64,000 nucleotides of DNA. Source: Lycium barbarum. Its lineage: Eukaryota > Streptophyta > Magnoliopsida > Solanales > Solanaceae. A program made the translations under genes and the position numbers. Below the pieces are notes generated by a model. The model was given only the letters and a program-made list of their open reading frames with translations. It did not search any database and had not been told where the DNA came from. Shown in pieces: positions 47,901 to 56,151 of the stretch (within the stretch, counting starts at the first letter, position 1; every line of letters starts with the position of its first letter). The stretch covers positions 110,965,601-111,029,600 of the forward strand of contig NC_083339.1 in the NCBI RefSeq assembly GCF_019175385.1, read 5' to 3'.

Positions 47901-48635
47901 CGTGTGAAATGATATAGGGCAAAGTGGTGACTTATCTATTGAGTTTAATGGGCCTCATGGGCCGAAATGTGAGTGTTTGGGTCGGGTCCAAACTTGCTGC
48001 CCTGCCAGCCCAACTTGCATCGTCCATATCTCCTTATCCCGATATCATTTTGACGAGCGGTTTGTTGCATTACAAACTAGACTCGATGAAATTCATTTTA
48101 GGCTTTTGAAACACCTTAAAACTCCTCATATTCAAGGAGATATGCCTCCTACAATATAGACTAAAATCGGGTCCGAAATTTTACTGAAGTTGTTCCGATT
48201 CATTTCGTTTAACTTCTAATCCTCTTCCAACCTTATGTAACCTCTTATGCATACATATACACACTTATATACATCAATAAAAATCCATATACACATCTCG
48301 AAGGGCCCAGAGACTCACAATAACCTTAAACATAACTAGAGAACTCACAAAACTTTGACGAAACTCCAATCGCAAAAGTATATTCATATCTTTTGTCCAC
48401 CCTCTATATCATTACTAATAATCTCAAATACTTTAAAAGGTCACTCACATTACTTCATATACATACTCATAGCGCGATTCCACACCCTTTAGGTAACCGT
48501 GTCGCCTTGGGATACTTAAGGAAACCATGTAAATATAACGATATTCTTACTAACTCGATTAACTTTCCTTGAACCTTCTTAACTCATTCTTTCTTGTTTT
48601 AATACAAGTAGCACAGATTATTATGGAGTGTAACA
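44998..48635 (-). repeat. Right-hand (5') LTR of the LARD-like element
   Basis: 3638 bp, near-identical partner of 40325-43962. Confidence 0.95.
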
Positions 48636-48975
48636 AGTATTGCCCTAGTGGCTCTGAGTTCGTAATGCTGAACTTCTTTTACTTGTGCCAACTCCCCTTT
48701 TTGATGATGCCAAAAGAAGGAAATAAATAACATAGTGTGCCTTGTTGAAAAAGGTGCACATGATGTGAATAAGGGGGAATAACTGGAAGATTGATATGTG
48801 CTAATTGAAGGAACCTTCAGTAGGTGACCTGGTCTTCCTATGTATGTGTATTTTGTTGCTAACATGTTTGTGGATGCCTTGAAAATGATGGTCTGCGTCA
48901 CAGGGAGAACAAGTGGGATCTGGCTCTCAGGGGGAACATCGTCTAAAAGTTTTTCATCATCAAAAGGGGGGAAAT
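48636..48975 (+). other. 3' end of the Sirevirus-like interior with polypurine tract
   Basis: Resumes the old element after the AGTAT duplication. It ends with the purine tract CAAAAGGGGGGAAAT (48961-48975) before the right LTR. Confidence 0.75.
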
Positions 48976-49872
48976 TGATAAGTCCAAGTGCATTCGTGTT
49001 TTGATGATTGTCAAATTATTTCAGAACCAGATAGAGACTTGGTTTGTGATCTGCTCTTTGTGCACCTTGCATCATCAGCAGAGACAGCTGTAAAGCCGAG
49101 CTACTCACTGCACATAAGTACAACAGTTGAGCTGGCCCATGCTTTAGGTCAAATATTAAAAGAGTGGTCTCTATCCATCCTACATGCTCCTACTATATAT
49201 ATAACATCTTGCAACATAATCGACATCACTTGAAAACCTAATCTAAATTGTGCAAAAGCTGCCTTCGCAAGAATTCAAGTGATCACAAGAACAAAGTTAC
49301 TTTCAAGCTGAAGAACCAGATCCTGATATGAGTTTCGTCTATGTTCTTTAAGTTGTTGTAAATCTTTGTTCGTTTATGCTTAAACTGTAAACATACTCTT
49401 CTTGTTTAGAAACTATTTGTAGGTGTTTTAAATTCTCAAAGTGTGCTTGTTGAAAGTGTGTTTCCACAAGCTTTTGAGTGGTATGCCAGGCTTGTTTCCA
49501 CAAGCTTTTGAGTGGTATGCCAGGCTAGATTTAGTCTAGGTGTGTTAGTTTCCTTGGCTAGAGTTAGTCAAGTGGAGGTGTTTGCAATCGGTGTATTGCA
49601 AAGGTTGAGGGACTATGAGAGTTAATTCCTTGCAACTATTGTGAGGGTGAGGGATTATGGGATTTAATTCCTAGTTTGCAATAGGTTGTAACCGGAAGTT
49701 GCTAGGTTAGTGGAGTTAAAATCCGGCTGGGGTAGGTTGTGATTTTTAATCCCTTAAGCAAGGAGTTTTTCACGGTAAAATCGTGCCTAGTTTACTTACT
49801 GCACTGTATAAGGGAACTGGTACACAATTAGGTCTCTTCGTATTGTGTTTGGTGGACGCACAACTTACAACA
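48976..49872 (+). repeat. 3' LTR of the Sirevirus-like element
   Basis: 897 bp, starting TGATAAGTCC. It has its own 34 bp tandem duplication (49459-49492 and 49493-49526, TGTTTCCACAAGCTTTTGAG...), absent from the other LTR. Confidence 0.88.
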
Positions 49873-49899
49873 ACATCATTTTAGCTATACCTGTAAAAC

Positions 49900-50285
49900 T
49901 GTTGGGATAAAGCTAACAATTTGCAAACCTTAAACACGATAAATCAGACGACAAAGAAAACTATAGCATATTATTCTAATATGGTTTGACCAATTGGCCT
50001 ACATATAGAAAAACTAATATAAAAACATAAAATCCTATTTGAAAGAATAATCTCCCCCTACACAAGACTCTTTAATGACTACATTGTGGATGCTATTGTG
50101 TTGTGAATAAGAAGAACAAATCTTCTATTTATAAAAGTCTAAATCTTCTCCTACAAGAAAAGGAATAAATATGGTAGAATCATTTTCCACAAAGAAAACC
50201 TTTTCTATCGAGAAAACCCTTTAGAAGTAAAACATGATTATAGTAAAATTCAAATAAGATAGGAAATTCAGGGAAAATCCTAACA
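49900..50285. mobile_element. Solo LTR (386 bp)
   Basis: TGTTGGGATAAAGC ... AAATCCTAACA with inverted termini (TGTTGGGA / TGTTAGGA) and a perfect 5 bp duplication AAAAC (49895-49899 and 50286-50290). A TATA-like CTATTTATAAAAGT lies near 50127-50140. Size and termini suggest copia. Confidence 0.8.
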
Positions 50286-50303
50286 AAAACAAGTGCCTAT
50301 AGC

Positions 50304-50486
50304 CAGAAGCGGATCTAGGAGTTAAATCTCAAGATTTTTAGTATTGAACCCATTATATTTTTAAAGTTATGAGTTCATATATACTATTTATTACAATTTT
50401 AATAATTTTTACATATAAATTTATGCTCCGTATCGAAAGTTAGGGGTTCAATTGAACCCCTACTTAATGTTCTAGATACACCACTG
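50304..50486. mobile_element. hAT-type MITE (183 bp)
   Basis: Termini CAGAAGCGGATCTAG and, reverse-complemented, CAGTGGTGTATCTAG, with a perfect 8 bp target duplication CCTATAGC (50296-50303 and 50487-50494). The interior has GGGGTTCAATTGAACCCC, a palindrome typical of this Solanaceae repeat. Confidence 0.88.
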
Positions 50487-50570
50487 CCTATAGCGCTTGT
50501 GCCACAGCTGCACCAAGTGGAGTTATTATCAGCTATATGAGTTCAAAAAAATTTCACAATCGTACACTAC

Positions 50571-50824
50571 AGGCCCATTTGGACATGGAAGTTTTTTCTT
50601 TTTCTTTTTTCAAAACATTGTTTAGTTATAAATTAAAATGATTTTTTGGTTAATTTTTGAAGATGAAATTTTTAAGTTCGAAAATCAGTTATTCAAGTGA
50701 AATTGTTCTCCTCACAAAAATTTTTTTTTTTTTTTGAGTGAACTGCATGTCCATATACAACTTTTATTTCAAAACTTCTTTTTTTGTTTTTTTCAAGTTT
50801 CAACCAAATCTATGTCCAAACGCC
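50571..50824. mobile_element. MITE with GTTTGGACATA-type ends
   Basis: Left AGGCCCATTTGGACATGG and right, reverse-complemented, AGGCGTTTGGACATAG. No clear target duplication. Non-coding, T-rich. Confidence 0.6.
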
Positions 50825-51216
50825 TACGACATACCAGATATGTGACGTCGTGCCTTTCCTGCACACTTGCACACTTGCAGTTGACAATATACTATCGTCC
50901 ATGTGAGATGAAAATAATTTTACAAGATTCAGATTTAGACAATACAAACTAATGCAAACTACATTCCTTCTTGCAATGTGATAGTTAAAAGCCTGCACCA
51001 GCCAGATTATCAAGTAAAACTAGATAGCCGTGTATAGGTAATGCTAGTAACATCTATAATGCTAGAGTACTTGTTCATGATTTTGTTCAAATCAAATTGT
51101 CTGGTTGTCTCTTCATGATTTTGTTCCAAATGATAGGTTTTGTCAATTTTGAGGCTGGAAGAATATTTTCTGTCTTGACAATTACACCTAAAGATGGAGT
51201 CAAGTTTAAGTTAGTA
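50825..51216. other. Intergenic DNA, nothing recognised
   Basis: No gene or element supported. Confidence 0.35.
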
Positions 51217-51473
51217 CTCCCCCCGTCCCATTTTAACTGTCGTTTTAGCTCTTTTTTCACCCACTAAGACAAGAATAAATATAAATTATAGAAACTAAGT
51301 TACCCCTATTTAATAAAGGTAGATTGACTTTTCCTCTTAGATATTGTGCATGCTTTTTAATGTTTAAGAGTATAGTTGAACTATTGTCAACTTTCGTTTT
51401 GAATTCCTAAAAGGACAATTATTTTGGGACAGATTTTTTGAGCTAAAATGACAGTTACATGAGACGGAGTGAG
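51217..51473. mobile_element. Stowaway-type MITE (257 bp)
   Basis: Long inverted termini: CTCCCCCCGTCCCATTTTAA on the left and, reverse-complemented, CTCACTCCGTCTCATGTAAC on the right, continuing to share TGTCNTTTTAGCTC. TA lies on both sides (51215-51216 and 51474-51475). Confidence 0.88.
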
Positions 51474-51679
51474 TATGATTTATGGGGAACACATAAAAAA
51501 TAAAATAGAGAATTCAAATACAAGAGACTGGGACAGAGCTGAAGAAGTTTTAATTAAATCAATTCTTGCCGCAAAGAAGGAGAAATTAAAATCAATGTAA
51601 ATGTTTAATTAAGACAAGTATAAAATACCTTCTGCATCACATGAGTATCAAGTGCCGACGTGCGTGTAATTACATTACA

Positions 51680-51810
51680 TTAAGCAGAGACAGTAAGAGG
51701 GCAACTCTCCTTCGGCATGTCAGCTTAAATATTTGATCAAACTTCATAGAGCCACCAAAAAAGCTGCATGCCAATAGAGTGTAGCCCTATCACTGTTTCC
51801 CTTATAACTT
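51680..51810 (-). ncRNA. MIR399: MIR399 precursor, copy 1
   Basis: On the minus strand a star-like arm (about 51768-51792, reading GATAGGGCTACACTCTATTG then GCATG) pairs across a ~50 nt loop with the mature arm at 51697-51717. The mature arm begins TGCCGAAGGAGAGTTGCC. miR399 family members read TGCCAAAGGAGAGTTGCCC..., so this copy differs at position 5 (A to G) and at the last base. Pairing runs through at least 30 positions with a few mismatches and G:U pairs, and the lower stem continues into ACAGT/ACTGT. miR399 is induced by phosphate starvation, moves in phloem, and targets PHO2 (UBC24). Its partner copy lies 2.7 kb away in opposite orientation. Confidence 0.85.
51697..51717 (-). ncRNA. 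Mature miR399-like RNA, copy 1 (3' arm)
   Basis: 21 nt, 5'-U, on the 3' arm of the hairpin as in all MIR399 genes. It starts TGCCGAAGGAGAG on the minus strand. Confidence 0.8.
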
Positions 51811-51947
51811 CAACATTGTTATCATTCACCAATGCTCTTCTTTCTCTTTTTTCTGCTTCTTGGTTCATCACAACAAAGCCCTTTCAAGCTTTTATAGAGC
51901 ATTACTTCTTGGTTTAAGAGACGGAATAAAGCACTGGAGAATCGACA

Positions 51948-51955
51948 TATCCTGC
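51948..51955. promoter_or_regulatory. Degenerate proximal P1BS of MIR399 copy 1
   Basis: ACATATCC is one base off GNATATNC. The aligned site of copy 2 (54330-54337) is intact. Confidence 0.4.
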
Positions 51956-52241
51956 CATTTTTTTGCTGTGTGGCAATATGGACATGTATATCTTAGGGGG
52001 TTGCTTTTTCTAGGGTCAAGAAATGGGGGTAATTTTTTTATCCTTTACAAATTCCATTTCGTAAAAGCTCTTCTATAAAAAATACTTTCATCAGATTCCT
52101 CCTATTGCCTTGTCCTCGAATTTAACTCGTAGGTGAGAGATGCGGGAAAAAGTTGCTGAAAGATGGAGATGCTGCATGATTTTATGCCTTTGAAGTGTGT
52201 CAATTGACTCTTGAGACTAAGGAGTCAAGGACCTTCAAGTA

Positions 52242-52249
52242 GCATATCC
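52242..52249. promoter_or_regulatory. P1BS (PHR1-binding) element upstream of MIR399 copy 1
   Basis: GCATATCC fits the palindromic consensus GNATATNC bound by PHR1-type MYB factors, the master regulators of the phosphate starvation response. It lies ~440 bp upstream of the hairpin on the minus strand, in sequence conserved with the 54043-54050 site. Confidence 0.6.
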
Positions 52250-52574
52250 TTTGTCATATTCCTCTTCTTCCTTTTTTTTTTTCCTTCAATTTAAATCTCT
52301 ATATATGTTTATATTATAGGATGCTCTTTTTACTTTTCATGCGGCTTTTCGATTTCCAGAATGGCAGTCTTACTTAAGTTCTTAAATTTTTATGATTTCA
52401 ACTCTTTTAGAGGCCATGAATTTGTTGAGTTGCTCTCATATTACTTGAAGTGTTGTCATTTGTTCCCGAACTGATAACAGTATATTTACTATCCTATGTA
52501 AAACAGGCTGATTTCCTCTACTTTATTATTAAACTTAAACAAAGAATCATTTGACTTTAAATGCCGAAACAGGC

Positions 52575-52630
52575 TGGGGATAACAGGCTAATGTCTCCCA
52601 AGAGATCTCATTGCTTTCCGGATTGTTTGG
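52575..52630 (+). other. Short large-subunit-rRNA-like segment
   Basis: GGGGATAACAGGCTAAT followed by CCCAAGAG and then TTGTTTGG echoes the universally conserved peptidyl-transferase region of 23S/26S rRNA (GGGATAACAGGCTGAT...CCCAAGAG...GGTTTGG). The next ~200 bp do not look like rRNA. It could be a tiny organelle-derived insertion or chance. Confidence 0.3.
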
Positions 52631-53717
52631 AAATATTTTATACTACAAGAGAAAAAAAGTTATTTAACCCAATATCCTTGGTACTGTCCCTGTTGAGAAA
52701 GTTTTGGATTTTCGCCCTCTACGAGAAAAAGAAGAATGGATGAGCATCGAGATAGGATATAGTCCCCTCTTGATCAGTACGGAGCGAGAAAGAACTTTTT
52801 TTTTTCTAATAAGAAAATTCTACTTCTCTAATATTGAAAAAAAACCCATCTAATCCACGTCGGAATGACTCTCATATTGAGAAATTTTGTCTAGTGGCAT
52901 GTGATCACAGAATTTATAGACAGTTACATAAAAGAATTTACTTTTCAATTGATTGGGGTCGGCCTCCTAATTTTGATGTCTTTATTGAAGTGACTAATTT
53001 TGAAATATAATTTTCTCCTTTGCATTATTTGATTGGGCTTTGAGACAAAATGCAGGCAAATTGATAAGACAATTTCATCTCAAGAAAAATTAATATCTAC
53101 TGATTGTCCAGTTTCTTCAACCAAAAAGCCTCTCGAGTCTCTCAACGAGTTATCATAAATATTTTACCACATATTCAACGTGGGGGTTTAATCTATAGCA
53201 AATTATAGTTCAGGGGATTCTGTGAACATCCAATAATTTAGGTATGAAACTCGCAAAAATGGTGAGAGTCTAGGTTTTTTGTTTTAACCTATTCACTTTT
53301 TATTTAACACAAGTACTATACCCAGTTGTTTTACGGGCATAGCTAAGCTTATATTTTTTAAAATATTACAAACATAGATTAACACGGGAGAAAAGAGCAA
53401 AAAGCCACTTTTTGGATCATTATTCAATCGTTAAGTAGTCAAGAGTTTCAAAACTATTCAACTTTAGTCGCTTTTTAATGCGAATATAAAGTTTGGATAA
53501 AAAACACAAAAAGTATTAATCAGGAAATTTTGTTGTAGTTTAATATTATTAGTTCAAACTCTAAAAACTTTTCCTGGAATTCTGAGTTGCAGAAAAACTG
53601 ATTCCAGGACGGAAGTCTAGGGATATCGGCCCTTGCGAGGCGAGCTCACAGCAAGATTATTTTCTACTTTATTTGGCTCTTTGGCTGGAGTATGAGAGCA
53701 AGGAAATCTGCTGGAAC

Positions 53718-53838
53718 TCAAAGAAAAAAAGGCTGGAAGTCAAGAAAAATTACAGGAAATCAAGACAAATTGTCTTGAACTTAAGGAAAAAATGCTGGAA
53801 CTCAAGAAAAGAAGTAGATCTGTAAAAGCGCATAAATG
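53718..53838 (+). repeat. Degenerate ~21 bp tandem repeat
   Basis: Five imperfect units of the type GCTGGAACTCAAGAAAAA. One frame reads as a heptad-like Leu/Glu/Lys sequence (LELKEK ... LQEIK ... LELKEKMLELKKR), but it has a stop just upstream and one soon after. Confidence 0.6.
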
Positions 53839-54042
53839 ACGACATACCAGAGTAATACTTATGAAAGGAATTAAGAAATCTTCATTTCCTAGCATCTGAA
53901 AGATTTGGAATCTTAAAAATTTACGAGCATAAGCGAGATTGTCATTCGGAAAATCGAATAGTCCCATAAAAAGCAAACAAATAATAAAATTAAACCCGAC
54001 ATAGAAGTATAATGTACATGGAAAATGGGGAATATGACGGAA

Positions 54043-54050
54043 GGATATGC
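54043..54050. promoter_or_regulatory. P1BS element, distal, MIR399 copy 2
   Basis: GGATATGC matches GNATATNC, ~410 bp upstream of the hairpin. It is conserved with 52242-52249. Confidence 0.6.
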
Positions 54051-54329
54051 TGTTTGAAGGTCCTTTGCTTTCTTAGTCACAACTCACAACTCTCAATTGT
54101 CAAGTGGTACACACACTTCATAGGCTAAATCATGTAGCATCTCCTGCTTTAAGCAACTTTTTTCTTCATATTACCAACAGATTCATGGACAAGGCAACGG
54201 GGGAATCTGATGAACATATTTTTTTAAAGGAGCTTTCAAAGATATGTAATTGTAAAGGGATAAAAAAGTTACCCCCATTAATTTCTGACCCCAAGAAAAA
54301 GCAACACAGGCCATAGCATAAAAATCACG

Positions 54330-54337
54330 GGATATGC
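54330..54337. promoter_or_regulatory. P1BS element, proximal, MIR399 copy 2
   Basis: GGATATGC matches GNATATNC, ~125 bp upstream of the hairpin. The corresponding site in copy 1 has one changed base. Confidence 0.6.
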
Positions 54338-54458
54338 CGATTCCCAGGGGTTTATACCATCTCTAAAGCTGAGAAGGGATGCTCTGTAAAACATGGAAAG
54401 GGCTCAGTTGTGATGAAGCAAAAGCAGAAAAATGAGAAAGAAGAGTGGTGAATAATAA

Positions 54459-54590
54459 TAAGCTAAATAGTGATAGGACTACTCTCTATTGGCATGCAGT
54501 TACATATGTATAGTGGCTCCACTTCACTTTATCACATATTTCAACCGACATGCCAAAGGAGAGCTGCCCTGTTACTGTCTCTGCTTAATC
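54459..54590 (+). ncRNA. MIR399: MIR399 precursor, copy 2
   Basis: The star-like arm (about 54473-54496, GGACTACTCTCTATTGGCAT) pairs across a ~55 nt loop with the mature arm at 54551-54571, which starts TGCCAAAGGAGAGCTGCC, a sequence typical of known plant miR399 members. The lower stem continues for about 20 bp (AAGCTAAATAGTGATAGG against CCTGTTACTGTCTCTGCTT). Mature on the 3' arm, 21 nt and 5'-U, are all as in the family. Expected role: silencing of PHO2 and promotion of phosphate uptake. Divergently oriented from copy 1. Confidence 0.9.
54551..54571 (+). ncRNA. Mature miR399, copy 2 (3' arm)
   Basis: 21 nt beginning TGCCAAAGGAGAGCTGCC, the canonical miR399 seed and core. Confidence 0.9.
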
Positions 54591-54599
54591 CTAATACGG

Positions 54600-55640
54600 A
54601 CATCCGCTCCTAATAGGGTACTGATGTTTTATTTCGCGGAGAGCAAGGAGTAAGGCTTATCATCGTAGCGTTATCTCTTTTACCTTCATTACTTCATCTT
54701 TTCTTCATTCGAACATCAAATTCCATTGTTGTAATCCAATTATGACTAGCTAAACTCTATAGTTCTGGGGTTGTGGTGTAACTATGAATATTGACGTTTG
54801 ACAAGTATTTTCATATTAGTAGTTTATTCATATACGATTGTTTCTTTACTTTTGTTCTTAATTGCTTGATTGTCTGCGCGGTCGAGTCCTATTTACTATT
54901 TAATACATGCGCTTGGGAAAGACGTTATTAGATTAGAGAAGAAGTAAGGAAACAGTGATCTGAGTATCCCCACAGTTGGGTTAGGATTTGTGGCTAGGAT
55001 AGGAATATACTTAGTCGCCGCATTCAATTAAATATCGTGGACGAATTGCATTCTTAACAGGTCAATTCCATAGAAATATGGGCAGCAAATTGTTTTGAAT
55101 CGGCGAGTAGTAGTTCGGGAGAATGCTATGAGATTAATAATCCGGTTAATTAGCAATCGTGAATAAAACTGCTAGGGTGAGATACTTGAATGACTCAATA
55201 CGATTGGTGAACCAATCCATGACCCTGAAATACTCATCTCTATGTGATAAACTCAAGTCTTAAACAAACGTTCGTGGCAAACTGTTAGAACAAAATAGTT
55301 AGTTATTTACTTTTCGCATTAGTTTATAAAACAATCAAATATTCTCTTTCTTACTACTATTATAAAACAAAATAAATATTCTCTTTCTTACTTGTATAAT
55401 TAGTAGTAATAGTGAATTCTTATTGAATTGTTGATCATAAGTCTCTATTGGTACGATATCCGACTTTTACAAGTCACTATATTACTTGGCGACCACGTAT
55501 ACTTGTGGTATCTATGCCCTATAAATCTAGCATCTATAAATCTAGTTGATGTTATTGAGATACTACCACCACGTAATCCAAAGACACAACTCCTCATAAT
55601 TACCACTGGGCACGCCAACCGGAGCCTCTAAGAACCTGCA
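54600..55640. repeat. Unclassified LTR-like repeat region
   Basis: Long non-coding text with features seen near gypsy LTR/leader boundaries (CCAATCCATGACCCTGAAATA, CTTGGCGACCACGTATACTT near 55490-55510), plus a duplicated AATATTCTCTTTCTTACT segment (55338-55395). Ends and orientation not resolved. Confidence 0.35.
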
Positions 55641-56151
55641 AATAGCATCATTAGTAAATGGAACTACAGAACCTCGGAAACAAATCTCATCCGGATCGTG
55701 TACACCCCAATTTAAGTAAGTCTCGCGAACTATGTTGCATTCCCCCGGATAGTGAAAAAACCCAGCTCATAAATATGGTCCCATATGTCAGGAGGGTGGT
55801 TTTGCAAGATAGCCTCATCAACCGGTGCCTCGGGATGGTGTTTTTTTGGTTTGAACTTTTTGTACCATTCCAACCCATAGTCCTTCACCCATCGGAGGCC
55901 GTACTTTCATTTCACTTTCTTCTTTGGTTTTTGGGTTGGTTCATTTTGAGGAGCTTGTTTTCTACAAGTTTGGCTTGTTCGTCCCTCTTTCTGCTCTGAG
56001 TCTCCCCAACTTTCTCCTTTCCTTTGCCTCTCACGTTCTTTTGCACTGGAATCACCATATTAGTACCTATTTGCAGCAAACCAACGATTAGTGACGTATA
56101 ACAAAAATGGCTAGCAAACCAAGCTAATTGGTTGTCGGAGCGACCCCACAC
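55640..56151 (-). pseudogene. Remnant of an Athila-like accessory ORF
   Basis: On the minus strand a Lys/Glu-rich frame (56151-55912: VRGKGKEKVGETQSRKRDEQ) leads into a segment with FKPKKHHPEAPVDEA-like and PDIWDHIYELGFF-like text in a neighbouring frame. This resembles the domain found downstream or upstream of pol in Athila-type elements. Several stops; low certainty. Confidence 0.35.

Larger units (their letters stand above)
40325..48635 (-). mobile_element. Young LARD-like non-autonomous LTR retrotransposon
   Basis: Two 3638 bp LTRs (40325-43962 and 44998-48635) flank only 1035 bp of non-coding interior. A perfect 5 bp duplication AGTAT lies on both sides (40320-40324 and 48636-48640). 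Orientation is minus: the primer site (TGGTATCAGAGC on the minus strand) sits next to the right-hand LTR and a purine tract next to the left-hand one. Comparing the LTRs by eye I found two differences (near 40684/45357 and 42247/46925), so the insertion is very recent. No gag or pol domain is present, so it depends on proteins from another element. LTR ends TGTTACACTCC...GGGTCGTGACA (minus) suggest a gypsy-type partner. Confidence 0.93.
28488..49872 (+). mobile_element. Old Sirevirus-like (copia) element without pol, host of three nested insertions
   Basis: LTRs at 28488-29471 and 48976-49872 share most of their sequence, from TGATAAGTCCAAGTGCATTC to CTTACAACA / CCTACAACA. A perfect initiator tRNA-Met primer site follows the left LTR, and a purine tract precedes the right one. 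Between them, once three younger elements are set aside, are ~6.6 kb holding a gag remnant and an envelope-like coding remnant. No protease, integrase or RT can be found. Gag plus envelope-like ORF with ~1 kb LTRs is the Sirevirus layout. Flanking pentamers (AGACG and ACATC) do not match, so the target duplication has decayed or the ends come from different copies. Confidence 0.8.
51680..52290. repeat. Left arm of the MIR399 inverted duplication
   Basis: Homologous to the reverse complement of about 54020-54590. Shared blocks outside the hairpin include TTTCTGCTT/CATCACAAC (near 51855), GAGAATCGACATATCC (51940-51955), TTGCTTTTTCTAGGGTCA (52004-52020), GGGGGTAATTTTTTTATCC (52025-52043) and GACCTTCAAGTAGCATATCC (52230-52249). 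Confidence 0.85.
52291..54019. other. Spacer between the divergent MIR399 genes
   Basis: About 1.7 kb with no supported gene. It contains a short rRNA-like segment (52575-52630) and a degenerate 21 bp repeat (about 53718-53838), listed separately. Confidence 0.5.
54020..54590. repeat. Right arm of the MIR399 inverted duplication
   Basis: Reverse-complement homologue of 51680-52290, with several indels. The loop sequence is also recognisably shared. Confidence 0.85.

Noticed and set aside
40325..48635. Tandem segmental duplication of a 3.6 kb unit with several paired small ORFs
   Set aside because: The two copies have TG...CA ends, a primer site and purine tract between them and a shared 5 bp flanking duplication, so they are LTRs. 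The small ORFs are chance frames.
52561..52743. 60-residue ORF between the MIR399 genes
   Set aside because: No recognised domain and it overlaps the rRNA-like segment. Length is expected by chance.
54600..55640. A third MIR399 copy or a target-mimic (IPS1-like) RNA next to the pair
   Set aside because: No further match to the miR399 core or its complement was seen in this stretch.
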